NCBI GenBank assembly: GCA_000827325.1
Contig: KN832882.1
Span: forward strand, 1,066,689 to 1,130,688
Direction: 5' to 3'
Source of the DNA: Oidiodendron maius Zn
Lineage: Eukaryota > Ascomycota > Leotiomycetes > Myxotrichaceae
Length of the DNA: 64,000 bases
Shown here: positions 51,116 through 64,000 of the stretch, piece by piece
How positions within the stretch are numbered: the first letter of the stretch is position 1
Layout: every line of letters starts with the position of its first letter
Notes under the pieces: model-generated
What the model was told of the DNA's origin: nothing
The model's database searches: none
The model's input: only the letters and a program-made list of their open reading frames with translations
Position numbers and translations under genes: made by a program

Positions 51116-52829
51116 GGCGAGTGGGTGTTTCTAAAGGGAGGAGGATAGAGGTATTAAGACAAGATATGGTAATGAGATCGAAGGGAAGGTATGGAGAGGA
51201 AATATAGCACAGAGGAGAATGAAGCAAAGCGAACTCTTTGCCAAGGACAACATGTCTATATATCTCCATCATGCAACACTCAGGACCTAGGATCGTCCAA
51301 GCCTAATTTTAACTCGCTGGCGGCACAGAAAAGCTCTCCAAAGTCGTGAAGGACATGGACTGTTCTCAGCAGCCCTATGACTGGACAATGCACGGCGCTC
51401 TCTGTGGCTGAATTGAGAGCGGACGGTTTGGAGTAAGGATTCGAGGCAAAGCCAGCAAGGTTATGGTTGGCTGCACGCTAAGCTTTCCGGATGAAGAACG
51501 AAAGCGAGAGCGAACAAGCGAGACCCCTGAGCACAGCCTCGACCGAAACAGTGTCAGCAAATCTTTCCAGCCCTAGCATTCAGCCACCCTGGTAGAAAAA
51601 GGATTTAGTAGAGTAGCAGATGCGAACGGCCCATGGATCACTGCCACGCGTTTAATTCTCTAGCTTGGCGGTCTGAATATGAAGGGTCCTGCTCTGCCGT
51701 GTGTGAGATAGACTAGGAACTAGTTTATGCATCCGACAGGTTGCTTGGCAAGCGAGACCTTGGGAAGCTTGTTTTGGATCCAGGGGAAAGGCAACAACAG
51801 TGCTTCAAATATTAATAGTGAAGGCACAGCCCAATAACAATCTCAGCCAGCTCTCAGACATAAGATTGTCTGGGAGCGATCCTTGAGGCAAGCGATGCAC
51901 CGACCCCTTTGTCCTCATTTTGGTTTGTGTAATTTGAGATGACCCTACCCCATTGTATACCTCTGCCGGGGTACAGTTGAATAGAATCTTGGATGCGCGT
52001 TGGCCATTGTCAAAATGTTCTTAGACAAACGAAGAGGCAGTGTTTGCGTAACACTAGGCAGACAGAATATTGCAATAGGAAAGAAGCAGAGTGACGTCGA
52101 ATCGCAGTAGCATTTTGTATGCTCAAAGAAGCTATGAAGTTGTTATGCCAATTAACGCCTACTAGACTTCTCGTCCAAATGTACTAAAGAGTTACCTTGG
52201 ACATGGTTAAGCTTTGCCCCGCCCCAAGTACGTAAATGCCGCTCAACTGTGGAGCTGACCAGCAGGTGCAGCTCGCTCTCACCATGGCTTTATCCTCGTC
52301 GCTCCTATCAGTCTTCACACTTGTTCAAGTGCCCCAACTTGATTGATCGGCTTCATGAGGACGCATCTATCGCTTGGCACAGAAGACCCTCATCTTGTGC
52401 TTATCCCTCCGTATCTTCACCAACGCGAACATAGCCCAGCAGCTGTCTACCTGCACTCTCTCCATTATGCTGTCTTGTAGGGCTAGAAACCAACAATTTG
52501 AAGGTGATACGGAATCATAGCATTGCGCACCCTTTGGAGTCTGCTGCTTAGGTCTTGGGTAGCATAGAGCGCAGATATAGGATGGAAGTTGAAGCTTGGT
52601 GGCCCTTCTACAGAGTGACGAGGAGCAATATTTCAATTAAAGCACACGCCAAGTCCATGTTATTCATCCTGAAATAAGGGGTATCGTCAACTCCAACGCC
52701 TCATGTATGCCACTAAGCTTCCCGTGTTCTCGTAGTGCAAGTTTATGCAATTAGCCCGGTATCATTGTGGTCCTTCTCATAATTTCGCGACTCCTAGTTC
52801 AAATTTCTCGATCGTGCCACTCGCTCATC
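51116..52829. other. Gene-poor stretch
   Basis: No supported gene in 1.7 kb. Short frames on both strands have no recognisable domain or splice structure. Confidence 0.5.
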
Positions 52830-53294
52830 TCAAGTTTGGGTAGTTGTCGTTTGCGGTGTTGGCCCATTGTCCTTCCATTCGAATTCTGGCCGAGTTAGCT
52901 TAAATGGAACCCAAACCCAGTTTTCGAGAAAGAAAAGAAAAACCATACTCTGCCTGCACATCGGGCATTGTCCCTTAGAAGAATCTTGCTTGATCCACTC
53001 TACGATGCAATGCTATGCCAACAATGAGCTTTATTCCTCGCGGCCCCACGTTCTCTACATACCATGTGGAAATTGTGGCCACATTTTCCAGATACTGTGG
53101 CAGATTTCAATCAGATAAGAAGAATAAGCACCGGGAATATCATAATACGTACACAAACTGCAATCATCTCCGGGGTATTTGCATGTAGGGCATGTCCCAT
53201 CGAAATCAATCTGGCAGATGCCACACACGTCGTCATCGGGGATGTCCCATCTCCAGGTCGCTACCGCACTCCACTTTCGAATTTTAACCTTCAT
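52830..53294 (-). CDS. apc11: Anaphase-promoting complex subunit 11 (APC11)
   Basis: The catalytic RING-H2 subunit of the APC/C ubiquitin ligase, which drives exit from mitosis. Four exons (53294-53153, 53094-53063, 53012-52949, 52885-52830) give 97 residues. The start MKVKIRKWSAVATWRWD and the text VCGICQIDFDGTCPTC, YPGDDCSLLSGKCGHNFHM, HCIVEWIKQDSSKGQCPMC and RQKFEW match the family residue for residue across all three introns (58, 50, 63 nt). All ring cysteines and histidines are present. The short tail after KFEW is Thr/Gln-rich. It is divergent from the sulfurtransferase gene, with 346 bp between starts. Confidence 0.95.
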
Positions 53295-53640
53295 GATAGC
53301 AGCTTCTGCTAGACAGCTGGGACTGGAGCAACCCCCGAATATCTCGTTGCTGAGAAGGTTCTGTGAAGATCACAAGGTGTGAAGGAAGTTGGGAGTTGAA
53401 ATGGTCATTTATTTACTTGCCTTGGAGGGTTAAGCGATCGTCACTATCACGCTAGACCAGAGCTTATCAACGGAACATCTCGACCCTCACAAGCTTCACC
53501 TTTCACCTCGGCAGATATAGACCACCACCAGCATTCGCCCATAATACAGCAAGTCCTCCCAAAAACAGCATCACGACCTTCTGAATCCTTTAATTGTCAC
53601 ACTCTTCATGTCTGTCCCATAAGAGATCCTGTCGCACGCC
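53295..53640. promoter_or_regulatory. Divergent promoter, apc11 / sulfurtransferase
   Basis: 346 bp separate the two ATGs. Pyrimidine-rich text lies ahead of the sulfurtransferase start. No specific factor site stands out. Confidence 0.4.
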
Positions 53641-54700
53641 ATGGCGACTGTCTCCGTCTTCTCCCGCTCTGCCCACGCCCTCCGCCGACCAACCACCTTC
53701 TCCAGCTCCCAATTCAAGTCGATCTCTCGTCGCACCCTCTCCTCCTACCTCGTCACACCCAAGGAACTGGCTGAAGCTCTCCATAAGTCTCCTCCCTCCA
53801 AGATCTCCACTGCTCCAAGGACCGTCGCCGTCTGTGCGTCTTGGTTTCTTCCGACCTCGCCTCTCAATGGTCTCCAAACCTTCCGCGAGAAGCGGATTCC
53901 TAATTCGCGGTTCTTCGATCTGGATAAGGTGATTGATAGACATTCTCCTTACCCACACATGCTCCCGACCTCTACAGACTTCGCCAAAGCCATGAGTGGA
54001 CTGGGCATTCGACGAGATGATACAGTGGTGGTCTACGACTCGCACGAGCTGGGCATCTTCTCTGCGCCGCGCGTAGCTTGGACCCTCAAGGTGTTCGGCC
54101 ACGATAGTGTACATATCCTAAACAACTTCAAGCTGTGGGTTGAGGAGGGTTACCCCACGGAAAGTGGAGAGTTCTACAACGTCGACACCTGCGTCTATCC
54201 GATCCCAGACTCCAACGACAGCAAGGTGATTGAGTTTGAAGGAGTCAAGGAGACAGTTAAAGATTTGAACAAGGAGGGCGCTGAGGGTGTGCAGATCCTG
54301 GATGCTAGATCCAAGGGTCGCTGGAGTGGCTCTGATCCTGAACCGAGACCTGGTCTTGAGAGTGGGCACATGCCCGGTAGCATCAATGTTGCATTCTCTG
54401 ATCTGCTGGATCCCACAAATAAAACCTTTTTACCCGCCGACAAGCTCAAGGAGATCTTTGCAAAGAAGGGAGTGGATCCGAAGAAACCAATTATCAGTAC
54501 CTGCGGAACTGGTGTTACTGCTGCAGTTATTGATGCCGCGCTCACCGAGGCGGGGTATCCTGAGGAGGGCAGAAGGCTGTATGATGGAAGCTGGACGTAA
54601 GTTACCCTTACTATGTTGGTTAAATGCAATACTAATATAGACCAGCGAGTGGGCTCAGCGCGTTCGACCTTCAGATGGATTGATAGTGAAAGGAAAGTAG
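53641..54700 (+). CDS. 3-mercaptopyruvate/thiosulfate sulfurtransferase (two rhodanese domains)
   Basis: It transfers sulfur from mercaptopyruvate or thiosulfate to acceptors; fungal members (Tum1 type) also feed tRNA thiolation. Exons 53641-54596 and 54646-54700 give 336 residues. Residues 1-35 are basic, Ser-rich and acid-free (VFSRSAHALRRPTTF), like a mitochondrial presequence. The first rhodanese domain (VAVCASWFLPTS to about residue 170) is followed by the second, with ILDARSKGRWSG and the active loop STCGTGVTA (Cys near residue 288). The intron acceptor is the CCAG at 54645, which restores GSWTEWAQRV. A second, single-domain rhodanese lies at 19445-20032. Confidence 0.93.
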
Positions 54701-55734
54701 CGGATTATGGCCGACAAGTGCTGTTCAGCGGAGCATCTCTTTTCATAGATACCCGGCTCTCTACTCTGTTACAACTAAACCAGCGGTATCTATGAATAAA
54801 CCACAGCTCACATATTATTACATCCCTTCGCATTGAATGTGCAGCGTGCCCCGAAAATTATATCGTGTTACACATTATGAAATATTCTTTGATAAACACC
54901 AAAGCCCAACGCGAAGCATAAATTACAGTTCAACATCTTATCTTTCTTAATGACAATAGATGTCTATTTGCCATATACCCTTCTGTCCCCAAAATTGCTT
55001 ACTCTCCTTCTCGTGTGTCACTTTCTCATTATATCCAAACCTTGTTTAATCTTAGGCCTGCCTTGTCGCATCAATTTATTCTTAACAAGGCTATGTCTAA
55101 ACGGTGCCAGGAGTCCCAAATATATGTTAGTATAAATTCTTTGTCCCATTACAAGTTAATAGTTCATAAAACATGTGGCAAGTTCAAGATCGAATCCGAG
55201 GTAATTTAGATACAGTATTTGCAAATAGAACTCCCATAAAACGAGTGCCCCTAAGAATAATCCCAGAAATGACCTCGTTGCCTGTCTTCAAGCTCATACG
55301 GCGAAAAATACAAAACATAGGAGTACTGATAGGAGCCTATGCGTTTGCACATGAACCGTATCTCGGTGCATCAGCCGCCAAGATTTCCATCAAGAATGTC
55401 GTTGGCCAGTTGCTGGAGGTGTGACCGTTGATGAAGATACCATTGTCTGTAGTATTCCTCGGCATCCGTACAAATCGAGCACCTTAGAACCCGAGGAGGA
55501 GAACTGGGTTGGGCGGTTAAGTGAAGCCAGTAAAGTAGCGATTCAGGGGCTGGTTATGTCATCGCGTAATAGTCGCGTGGCTTTGCTCAGCCGCAGCCTC
55601 ACCCTGTTCAAACCTTCGACGCTTCCTCTACTTATATAAGGCCAGAGTGAACAGACAGGTGAGCAGTCCGGTGAGTCTGAGATGCGCGCTTCGTTATCTC
55701 GAGCTCCCCTCATTCCCCAACCTGCGGCAATAAT
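54701..55734. other. Intergenic region
   Basis: No gene I can defend. Frames at 55173-55424 and 55421-55639 read partly protein-like but have no recognised domain and no splice support. Confidence 0.4.
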
Positions 55735-57685
<1,951 letters not shown>

Positions 57686-58493
57686 AGTATGAACTGTATA
57701 CCCTATGGGAGGAGATTGATTTTGTTGGGACGGGTACAAAAGTTATAGATCTTGGCTGGATGGTGAACCATGGTTATATGGCTGTCCCTGTACCATATGT
57801 ACAGTGATGCTCTGCCCCTTGGCGCATTATTAGGCGCATTATTAGACGCATGAGATTGGAAAAATACATGATATACTCATCGAACTTCTTAGCACATCGA
57901 AAGCGATGGAATTAAATTACAATCCGGAAAGCACATCCGACGGCCTTATATCAACCCTGGACGTCCCTAGATACCCAGTTCCATCAGCCACCTGCCTGAA
58001 TAATGGTGTCCGCATTCATCGGCGATAATTCCGCCCGTCGTCATCATCGGTGCATATCAAGCACAACAATTTTACTGCAGTCGCCTGACAAAGCCGAAGA
58101 CTGTCGGCGTTAACATGTTCAGCCACTTTTCCTCCCAGTCCGACCGGAAGACGGCAGGGGAAGAACACTGCCCTCAGCCCATTGGTGTCTTCCGTCTTGC
58201 TCTTTACCCTGGCCAAGTAGGATGCTGAGTAACGAAAGTTCCAGCAGGAGATGCCGTCACTAGAGCCGAATCTGAGCTGAAACGGCGATAGGGGACAGAT
58301 GGTGAAATCTCATAAATCAACAAGTCCCTCGGGAGACAGATATATAAGCCTCCATCCCTTTCGTTCAATACTGGTGTTCTGTTCTCCATCCATCAAATCA
58401 AAGGACCTCCGATCTCAGTTCAATCTCATCAACCTCACGTCAAAACCCCAAACTCATATTCCCTGACTAAACAGAAGCAACATCACGGCAACA
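57686..58493. other. Intergenic region
   Basis: No gene. Two and a half copies of a 12-base direct repeat (GGCGCATTATTA) lie at about 57821-57850. A TATA-like ATATATAAG lies near 58340, about 150 nt before the reductase start. Confidence 0.5.
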
Positions 58494-59549
58494 ATGGTCC
58501 AACGTGTTCTCCTCACTGGCGCCAATGGCTACATAGGCAGCCACATCCTCTCCGTCCTCCTCTCGAAAGGCCTCTCCGTGCGCAGCGTCGTGCGCTCCCA
58601 AGCCAAGGTCGAGCAGATGCGCGCAGATTTCCCCAATTACACCGACTCCCAGCTAGACTTCGCCCTGGTCCCAGACATCACCGCTCCAGGCGCCTATGAG
58701 AAGGCGGTTTTGTCAAACCCTCCGTTTGATACTGTCATCCACGCCGCCTCACCCTTCCTGTATCGCGTAGTGAATGACAATAGCGAATTTCTCATCCCGG
58801 CATTGAATGGAACGAAAGAGATACTCAAGGCCGTGAAGGCCCACGCTCCTGGCGTCACGAGACTCGTCATCACAGGCAGTTGCGCCGCGGTCGTTGATTT
58901 CACTGGCGAGGCAAACAAGCCCGCGACAGCAGAGCCAAAGACGTACACCGAAGACGACTGGAATCCTGATTCCTGGGAAACGGCGATGGCGGGAACCGTG
59001 AATGTAGCGTACTGCGCGAGCAAGAAATTCGCTGAGCAGGCAGCGTGGGAGTTTGTGGAGACTGAGAAACCGAATTTCGATCTGGTCGTGCTGAATCCGC
59101 CAATGGTGTACGGACCGCTGAGACATTCCGTGTCCAGCGTGAAGGATCTGAATGAGAGCACATCGAGGATATATAGCCTCTTTGTTGATGCTAAGGCGGA
59201 TGATGAGCTTCCTCTGAATGGTATGCCATCGTATGTTGATGTGAGAGATCTAGCGGATGCGCACTGGCTCGCTCTCACAGTCCCGGAAGCGTCTAACAAG
59301 CGCATGATCATCTGTGGTGGGCGGGCTTCGAGTCAGAACATCAGCGATGCAATTCGGGAGAAAGTTCCTGAGTTGCTGACGAAGACACCGAAGGGTGTTC
59401 CAGGTGGAAATTTGCTGCCGAAGAATGCATACTTCTGCAGCAGTGAGATGGCTCAGAGAGTGCTGGGGTTGAAGTTCAGGAGTAGGGAGGAGACTTTTGT
59501 TGATTTGGCAAGACAGTTGGTGGAGCTTGAGAAGAAGACTGCCAATTAA
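58494..59549 (+). CDS. NAD(P)H-dependent ketone/aldehyde reductase (Gre2-like extended SDR)
   Basis: Intronless, 351 residues. The Rossmann start RVLLTGANGYIGSHI holds the nucleotide-binding GxxGxxG. The catalytic Tyr-Lys pair is in YCASKKFAEQ, and the preceding serine lies in VITGSCAAV. The rest (NPPMVYGPLRH, YVDVRDLADAHWLAL) is typical of the dihydroflavonol-reductase/Gre2 branch of extended short-chain dehydrogenases, which reduce methylglyoxal and varied carbonyls. The substrate is unknown. The ATG has a strong context (CAACAATGG). No biosynthetic neighbours are seen. Confidence 0.92.
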   Translation: MVQRVLLTGANGYIGSHILSVLLSKGLSVRSVVRSQAKVEQMRADFPNYTDSQLDFALVPDITAPGAYEKAVLSNPPFDTVIHAASPFLYRVVNDNSEFLIPALNGTKEILKAVKAHAPGVTRLVITGSCAAVVDFTGEANKPATAEPKTYTEDDWNPDSWETAMAGTVNVAYCASKKFAEQAAWEFVETEKPNFDLVVLNPPMVYGPLRHSVSSVKDLNESTSRIYSLFVDAKADDELPLNGMPSYVDVRDLADAHWLALTVPEASNKRMIICGGRASSQNISDAIREKVPELLTKTPKGVPGGNLLPKNAYFCSSEMAQRVLGLKFRSREETFVDLARQLVELEKKTAN

Positions 59550-59919
59550 AGGCATTGTATTCCTATTTAAAAAAAATATAGGCTAATGAAGTTAATCTAG
59601 TAAAAGTATAATGATGGATCGCAATTTACTTTAAACATAGTAGACTGATTATCAAATTTGCACTGCCTATCCAACATGACTTCAACATCACTTACACAGC
59701 ACTTCCACAAACCTCAACAGCAATCTCTACAGCATCATTTACCCAAAGGCTACAAATACTAGCAAGATCCGAGGACCCAGGGCATTCGCAAAGAGAATTA
59801 CTTCTGTGAGACGCTTCGCGGTATCTAAATCTATATAAAATTGTTACAGTACTTCTAAAGCCATCTCTCCGATCAAACTGCTCTTCGCCGCCTTAAGAGT
59901 GGTCTGCTACGGGTCCACT
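59550..59919. other. Intergenic region
   Basis: AT-rich leader into the decayed gene at 59920; its first part may lie here (59670-59760) but is too eroded to claim. Confidence 0.35.
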
Positions 59920-60680
59920 AACTTTTGAAGGCCTACCTCCAGAGATTCAATTGCTTATTTTCAAAATACAGACAGCGTGGGCTTAACGCTCCCTTTTTCA
60001 TGGCTGTATATTTCATGAAGCCTGCCTTGAGGGGTGCTAGCAAGTTCTCTCCTACATTATCCTCAATGGCCTCCTCCTCAGAAGTCTCTTCGTCGCATAT
60101 TCAGTCGAAAGGGCTGGTGCATTCATCCTTCCGAAGCATTATGATGACGAGACTGCCAATGAGTTTTTGGATCTCAAGTCGGATTTTATATCCAACTTTC
60201 TCGAACAATACTCGACTCGCCCTCAGGCGAACGATTGATACGAGTCTATGAAACTTGATACACTCGTCTCGATCTTCCGTCGTTACTAAATAGTCTAGCA
60301 AGTAGCCCATAACCATTAGTCTGAGATGGTTTCCATGAACCCACTTCCGAGAGAGGATATCAACGGACCTTGCTCTTGCAGCAAGTTTCATTGGGGGTCT
60401 CTATGTGTTTGAACTTTACCACCTTTTGAACGTCTCACAGTGTATGCCCAACAGGACTACAAAGTTCAGCGAAGTACAGCTGCACCCTCGAGAAGAGATG
60501 CTCTCGAAATGTTTTCTCCCGGCTCTGCAAGTCTGGGAATCGGAGGAAATAGCCTGTATTTACAAGTATCAGGTCAACAGCTACTATCGAATCATACGAA
60601 AGTGTGCTGCCTTCCTCGCTCAGTTGGAAAGCGATGCATTCTATGGTCTTAGTCCTCCCGGTTTGAAAGATACATAATAC
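59920..60680 (+). pseudogene. Decayed F-box-like fungal gene
   Basis: Eroded coding text can be read in changing frames. It begins with an F-box-like GLPPEIQLLIFKIQTAW near 59925-59985. It continues as YSVERAGAFILPKHYDDE, ANEFLDLKSDFISNFLEQY and KLDTLVSIFRRY (60095-60290), and ends with LQVWESEEIACIYKYQVN and SYYRIIRKCAAFLAQLESD (60520-60640). Several in-frame stops and frame changes separate these blocks, so it cannot make the full protein. The order matches a common family of fungal F-box-like proteins of unknown role. Limits are approximate. Confidence 0.45.
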
Positions 60681-61603
60681 AATCCCATATTCTCCGCATA
60701 TATACTTTTCTCTATGATCTAATCTCGCTATAGTCATTGCCGCTAGTGGTGGAATCATACCGATCGAATGCTGGAGTATTTGATATCCCTTGGGTTGGGG
60801 GTTTTTAACCTTTTTATACCCGCTAAAACATAAACCTACAAGTACAACACGGCGAGACCTTCTAAATTTATTTACTAGTTTTACATGAGAATAAGAGACA
60901 AAGTAGATTGAAGGGGATGGGCAGAAAAGGGTTCAAGGTAAAAAGCCCCCCTGGGGGGGGGCGGGGGCGGTGACACGTGACTACGTGCCATAGCGCGCCA
61001 CGCCAAATAGGAGTGGCTAATTAATGGAGAGCGGGTACACACATTTGAGGAGCAGGATCAGGCACAGGGAATGGGAAGACACCAAAATGATGGTGGGAAG
61101 AGATTATGCAAAAAGTAAGAAGCAGAGGGAGAGTAGCCTACCTAAACGGAGAAGAGAACACACCTGTCTGTGCGGAAAGTTGAGAACAAGCTGGGCAAAG
61201 AGGGTGGAGGCATGAAGAGAAAATAAAAATAGAAAGACATTTGGCTACGAGTCCATTTCAGCACTCTTCATCACAACCAGGATGGATACTGGGAAAGAGC
61301 TCCGCATCAAGCGACCTCCACATTATAGGATTGTATATCGTCTGTCTCAAGGTATCACTATATTAAAGAGAGAACCGCGCCTACGTAGTACACCCAGGTC
61401 GGCCAGCACAAGAACCAAATATCATCGCCATCCATCCATCACATTTCCGATCACAGTAACATTTCCCGTCAGCGCGTTCCAAGGCATTTCATTCAACTCC
61501 TGGTATATCGATCGATTAGGGCCAGTACAGAATAACAGCTTTTTCTCTTCTCATTTTTTGATTTTGTACGTTGCGGGCAGAGCAAGAATGGGCGAGGGAC
61601 AGT
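60681..61603. other. Intergenic region with G-rich tract
   Basis: No gene. A C-run followed by G-runs (CCCCCC-T-GGGGGGGGG-C-GGGGG-C-GG) lies at 60945-60970. Confidence 0.5.
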
Positions 61604-62611
61604 TTAGACGGTCTCACGCTCGGTCTTGGCCCTGGCCTCGCGGGCCTTCGAGGACCACGGGAAGTGTAGGACGGGAATGATGAAGAAGGAGTTGCTATGA
61701 ATTTGTCAGCACATCCACCCACAGTAAACGGAAGAGGACAATTGAGCATACCTGTCATCGGCGATACCAGCCAGCGCGTTGTACCAGGCCATGAAAGCGG
61801 CGAAGAGACCAAAGTAGCCACCGGCCTTGATAACAGACGCCTTGGGGGCGCCATCTGTTGCCTGGAGATAACCGATGGAAAGCAGGAGGAAGGCCATGTC
61901 AAGGAAGAAGAAGAGCAGGAAGAAGGCAAGGGTGGAGCGCAGGGTACACAACACCAAGATAGTGGTGAAGATGAACCAGCCAGCGAGGAAGAAACCGAAG
62001 GCATTGGTGAAGTCATTAACGCCAGCGGATGTACCCGCGTAGGCCGCCTGAATTTGAAAGCCGCCCGGGGTCAGGACGATAGCGAAGGAGATCCAGAAGC
62101 CGCCGTATGAGGAGAGAGCAGTGGCACCAAAGGTGTTTCCTATGGCCATTTCCCTAGGAAGTGTTAGACGGGTTGAACGAGAATTGCAGCAAGATATGAT
62201 TGAAGGACTGTAGGTAAGGGAGAATTTTGCGGAAGCTACATACCACATGCCGGCCAACAACTGCACCAAACCGCCATATCCAAAGGCAAGGGCGACAACG
62301 ATGTTGGGTTCGAGCACATTCTTGGTCTGGACGTTGATGAGGGACAAGACGAAGGTGGTCAAGGCGAAGGCACTCAATCCCAGAGGGGCCGGATTGGCAA
62401 TCTTGCGGTCGGTGGTGGGCCTGTACAGACCAGGTTGGAACTCTCCTCCAAAGGCGGCGAACCGTGCAGAGTCGCCAGTGTTGAGGTGGGCGAGGGGGTT
62501 GCCACCGTAGTTGCGATAGACGGCGGCGCCATCCTGCCCATTGACGCCGGTAGTCGCGGCCGGGGCGGCCTCGTCGGTCTTAAGAGCATGGTCGGTGGTC
62601 TCGGTAGCCAT
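61604..62611 (-). CDS. Acetate carrier family protein (GPR1/FUN34/YaaH, AcpA-like)
   Basis: A six-helix plasma-membrane protein whose fungal relatives (AcpA, Ady2) take up acetate or export ammonium. Exons 62611-62244, 62153-61752 and 61694-61604 give 286 residues. The family signature NPAPLGLSAFALTTFVL follows a hydrophilic N-terminus of about 75 residues that includes GNPLAHLNTGDSARFAAFGG. Further text is AFGYGGLVQLLAGMW, then EMAIGNTFGATALSSYGGFW joined across intron 1 (90 nt), and FFLAGWFIFTTI. Intron 2 is 57 nt; the last exon supplies NSFFIIPVLHFPWS and a basic/acidic tail. Substrate is inferred from family. Confidence 0.93.
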
Positions 62612-64000
62612 GGCGGATGACTTATCCTTTTACTGGCAATGAAGCTAGGGAGCTAGGAAGCAAAGTAAAATGCGGGGGAAGCGGCAGCAGCACAGCAGCA
62701 GCAGCAATAGGGGGATTGAAGATGGAAGAGAGACACAACGGGAGAGGAGGAGGAGGACGAGCAGGAGGTTATTAGTAGGAGGGTCCAAGTGGAATCAACG
62801 GCAGAAGAGAGAAAAGGGACACGGAGCTGGGGTAGGCCGGGGGAATATATGGACGAGCTTCCAGGATGGGGGTGAAGGCGTGCAACGGAAAAGGCCCAGT
62901 AGAATAGCCGTCCGGGGTCAGAGAATGGTGGAGCTACTGCCGTGGTCATCGCATGCAATGGTGAACTGTGTTGTAGGGATTAGTGGGCCCTACAGTGCGG
63001 AGGAGACGGACCCTCAGAGGTCGGTTGCTAATGCTAAGAAGCTTGGAAGCTTCGGTGGGGTCTTAGTCACCTCAGTGAGAGTTCCACTGTTCATTCAGTG
63101 GCGAGCATGACCCCATGGAGAAGGGATCCACGGCGGTGTATTCGATGGAGGGGGAATGATGGGCACTACAGCGGAGCTCTTTTGCGGCAAGAGAATATAC
63201 ACAAAATTACCCAGATGTCACCTTTCTACAGCATCAACTCCTTCTCCACCGAAACAATCGATTTTCCAGAAACATGTGCTGTCTTATTGAGCGTTTTCGG
63301 GTCGACCACCTAAGGCTCCCTGCGGGTAAAGTGGATAAATACCTAGGTCCGAAATTGGCAATGGGGCAGCCCTGGCTGTATCAGAAATAGTGGATGGGAA
63401 CATCAGGGCACGGGCACTGTAATATAATATGCTGAATCTTAAGTTTAGATATTTTTCTCGACACTGTTGGAATATCTGCGTAACACGAAACACTCCTGAG
63501 GTACCTCCCATCTCCGCCTACCACCGCACATCTGTCACTATCACACCTCGGCAGGTTGTCGATGATGTATATCCCGCCCCTCTCAGATGCGGAGAAGCAG
63601 TTCTCGATCAGCATTCCCCTCGGTCACGAGGAAAATGGCGGATCTTAGGTCCTGGCCTTACCCTCTGCCCAGAGGAACCGTCTCGTACGACCGCAAGCCA
63701 TCATCGACCCCGAACGGCAAGTAGTGGAGAACCAACGTACCCCATCGACAACGCAGAAAAGCCAACACGGGCTGGCGCAATCCGCGCCGGGCAGCCTCTT
63801 ACCCTTGCGGGGGGAGGCTGTGGCCAGTGAGAAAGTGGAAATGAGTAGCAGCTGCGCGTCGTAAGACCGAACCAGCAGAAGGCCGCACCCACCAATCTCC
63901 TTCTGTGCCAGGGGGCGCCATCTTCCCTGCCGGCCGAGCGGATGTGCTTTTGGACGAAGTATGCTACCCACTCGAAAAGGCCTCGCAGGTAGATGTGCGC
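62612..64000. other. Gene-poor window end
   Basis: Promoter of the acetate carrier gene with CAGCAG repeats near 62684-62704. No supported gene to the end of the window; a gene beginning beyond 64000 cannot be excluded. Confidence 0.45.

Noticed and set aside
53590-54114. Minus-strand frame of 174 codons
   Set aside because: It is the antisense shadow of the sulfurtransferase gene.
55173-55639. Two adjoining plus-strand frames
   Set aside because: They read partly protein-like but have no recognised domain, and no splice sites join them convincingly.
61697-62110. Plus-strand frame of 137 codons rich in Glu/Gly
   Set aside because: It is antisense to the acetate carrier gene.
63429-63971. 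Overlapping frames near the window end
   Set aside because: Both strands are open equally, with no domain or splice evidence; a gene beyond the window edge cannot be judged.

Overview
The window looks like nuclear DNA of a filamentous ascomycete, most likely a eurotiomycete of the Aspergillus/Penicillium/Talaromyces kind. The basis is protein content (zinc-cluster transcription factors, a HAK potassium carrier, a GtaA-type secreted glutaminase, GPR1/FUN34-family acetate carrier, GH47 mannosidase) and gene structure: many short GT-AG introns of about 45-100 nt, often with CTAAC/CTGAC branch sites just before the acceptor. The species assignment is inference. I rebuilt gene models by hand from splice signals, reading phase and family conservation; most real genes here are split into several exons.

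Layout. 1-1619: 3' part of a piggyBac-type DNA transposon gene whose frame is carried across a 53-nt intron. 1620-6731: gene-poor, with a 10-bp minisatellite. 6732-8495: zinc-cluster regulator. 8496-12176: mostly empty. 12177-12850: small protein with an atypical C-terminal zinc cluster. 13148-13816: ER FKBP isomerase ending in KDEL. 15062-15529: small Ser/His-rich protein. 17092-18943: cystathionine gamma-synthase. 19445-20032: rhodanese. 21609-22708: decayed gene. 23600-26351: Utp4, a small-subunit processome protein. 27159-28123: six-exon gene of unknown family. 28169-30477: secreted glutaminase-like protein.

31198-38638 reads as a small functional block: an MFS sugar-type carrier and an arylsulfatase are divergently transcribed from a 554-bp promoter holding a perfect 13-bp-arm palindrome with inverted CGG triplets. 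Immediately downstream lies a transcription factor with two tandem Zn2Cys6 clusters. 39115-40093 is a decayed arsenite methyltransferase. 40955-49887 holds two unrelated families of potassium uptake protein, HAK/KUP and TRK, with a membrane-anchored RING-H2 protein between them. 50222-51115 is a seven-helix membrane protein.

52830-62611 is mostly housekeeping: APC11 and a mercaptopyruvate sulfurtransferase share a divergent promoter, then GH47 alpha-mannosidase, a Gre2-like reductase, a decayed F-box-like gene and an acetate-carrier family protein. 62612-64000 shows no supported gene.

The best leads are the dual-zinc-cluster regulator with the palindromic divergent promoter, the HAK-RING-TRK neighbourhood, and the unrecognised six-exon gene.
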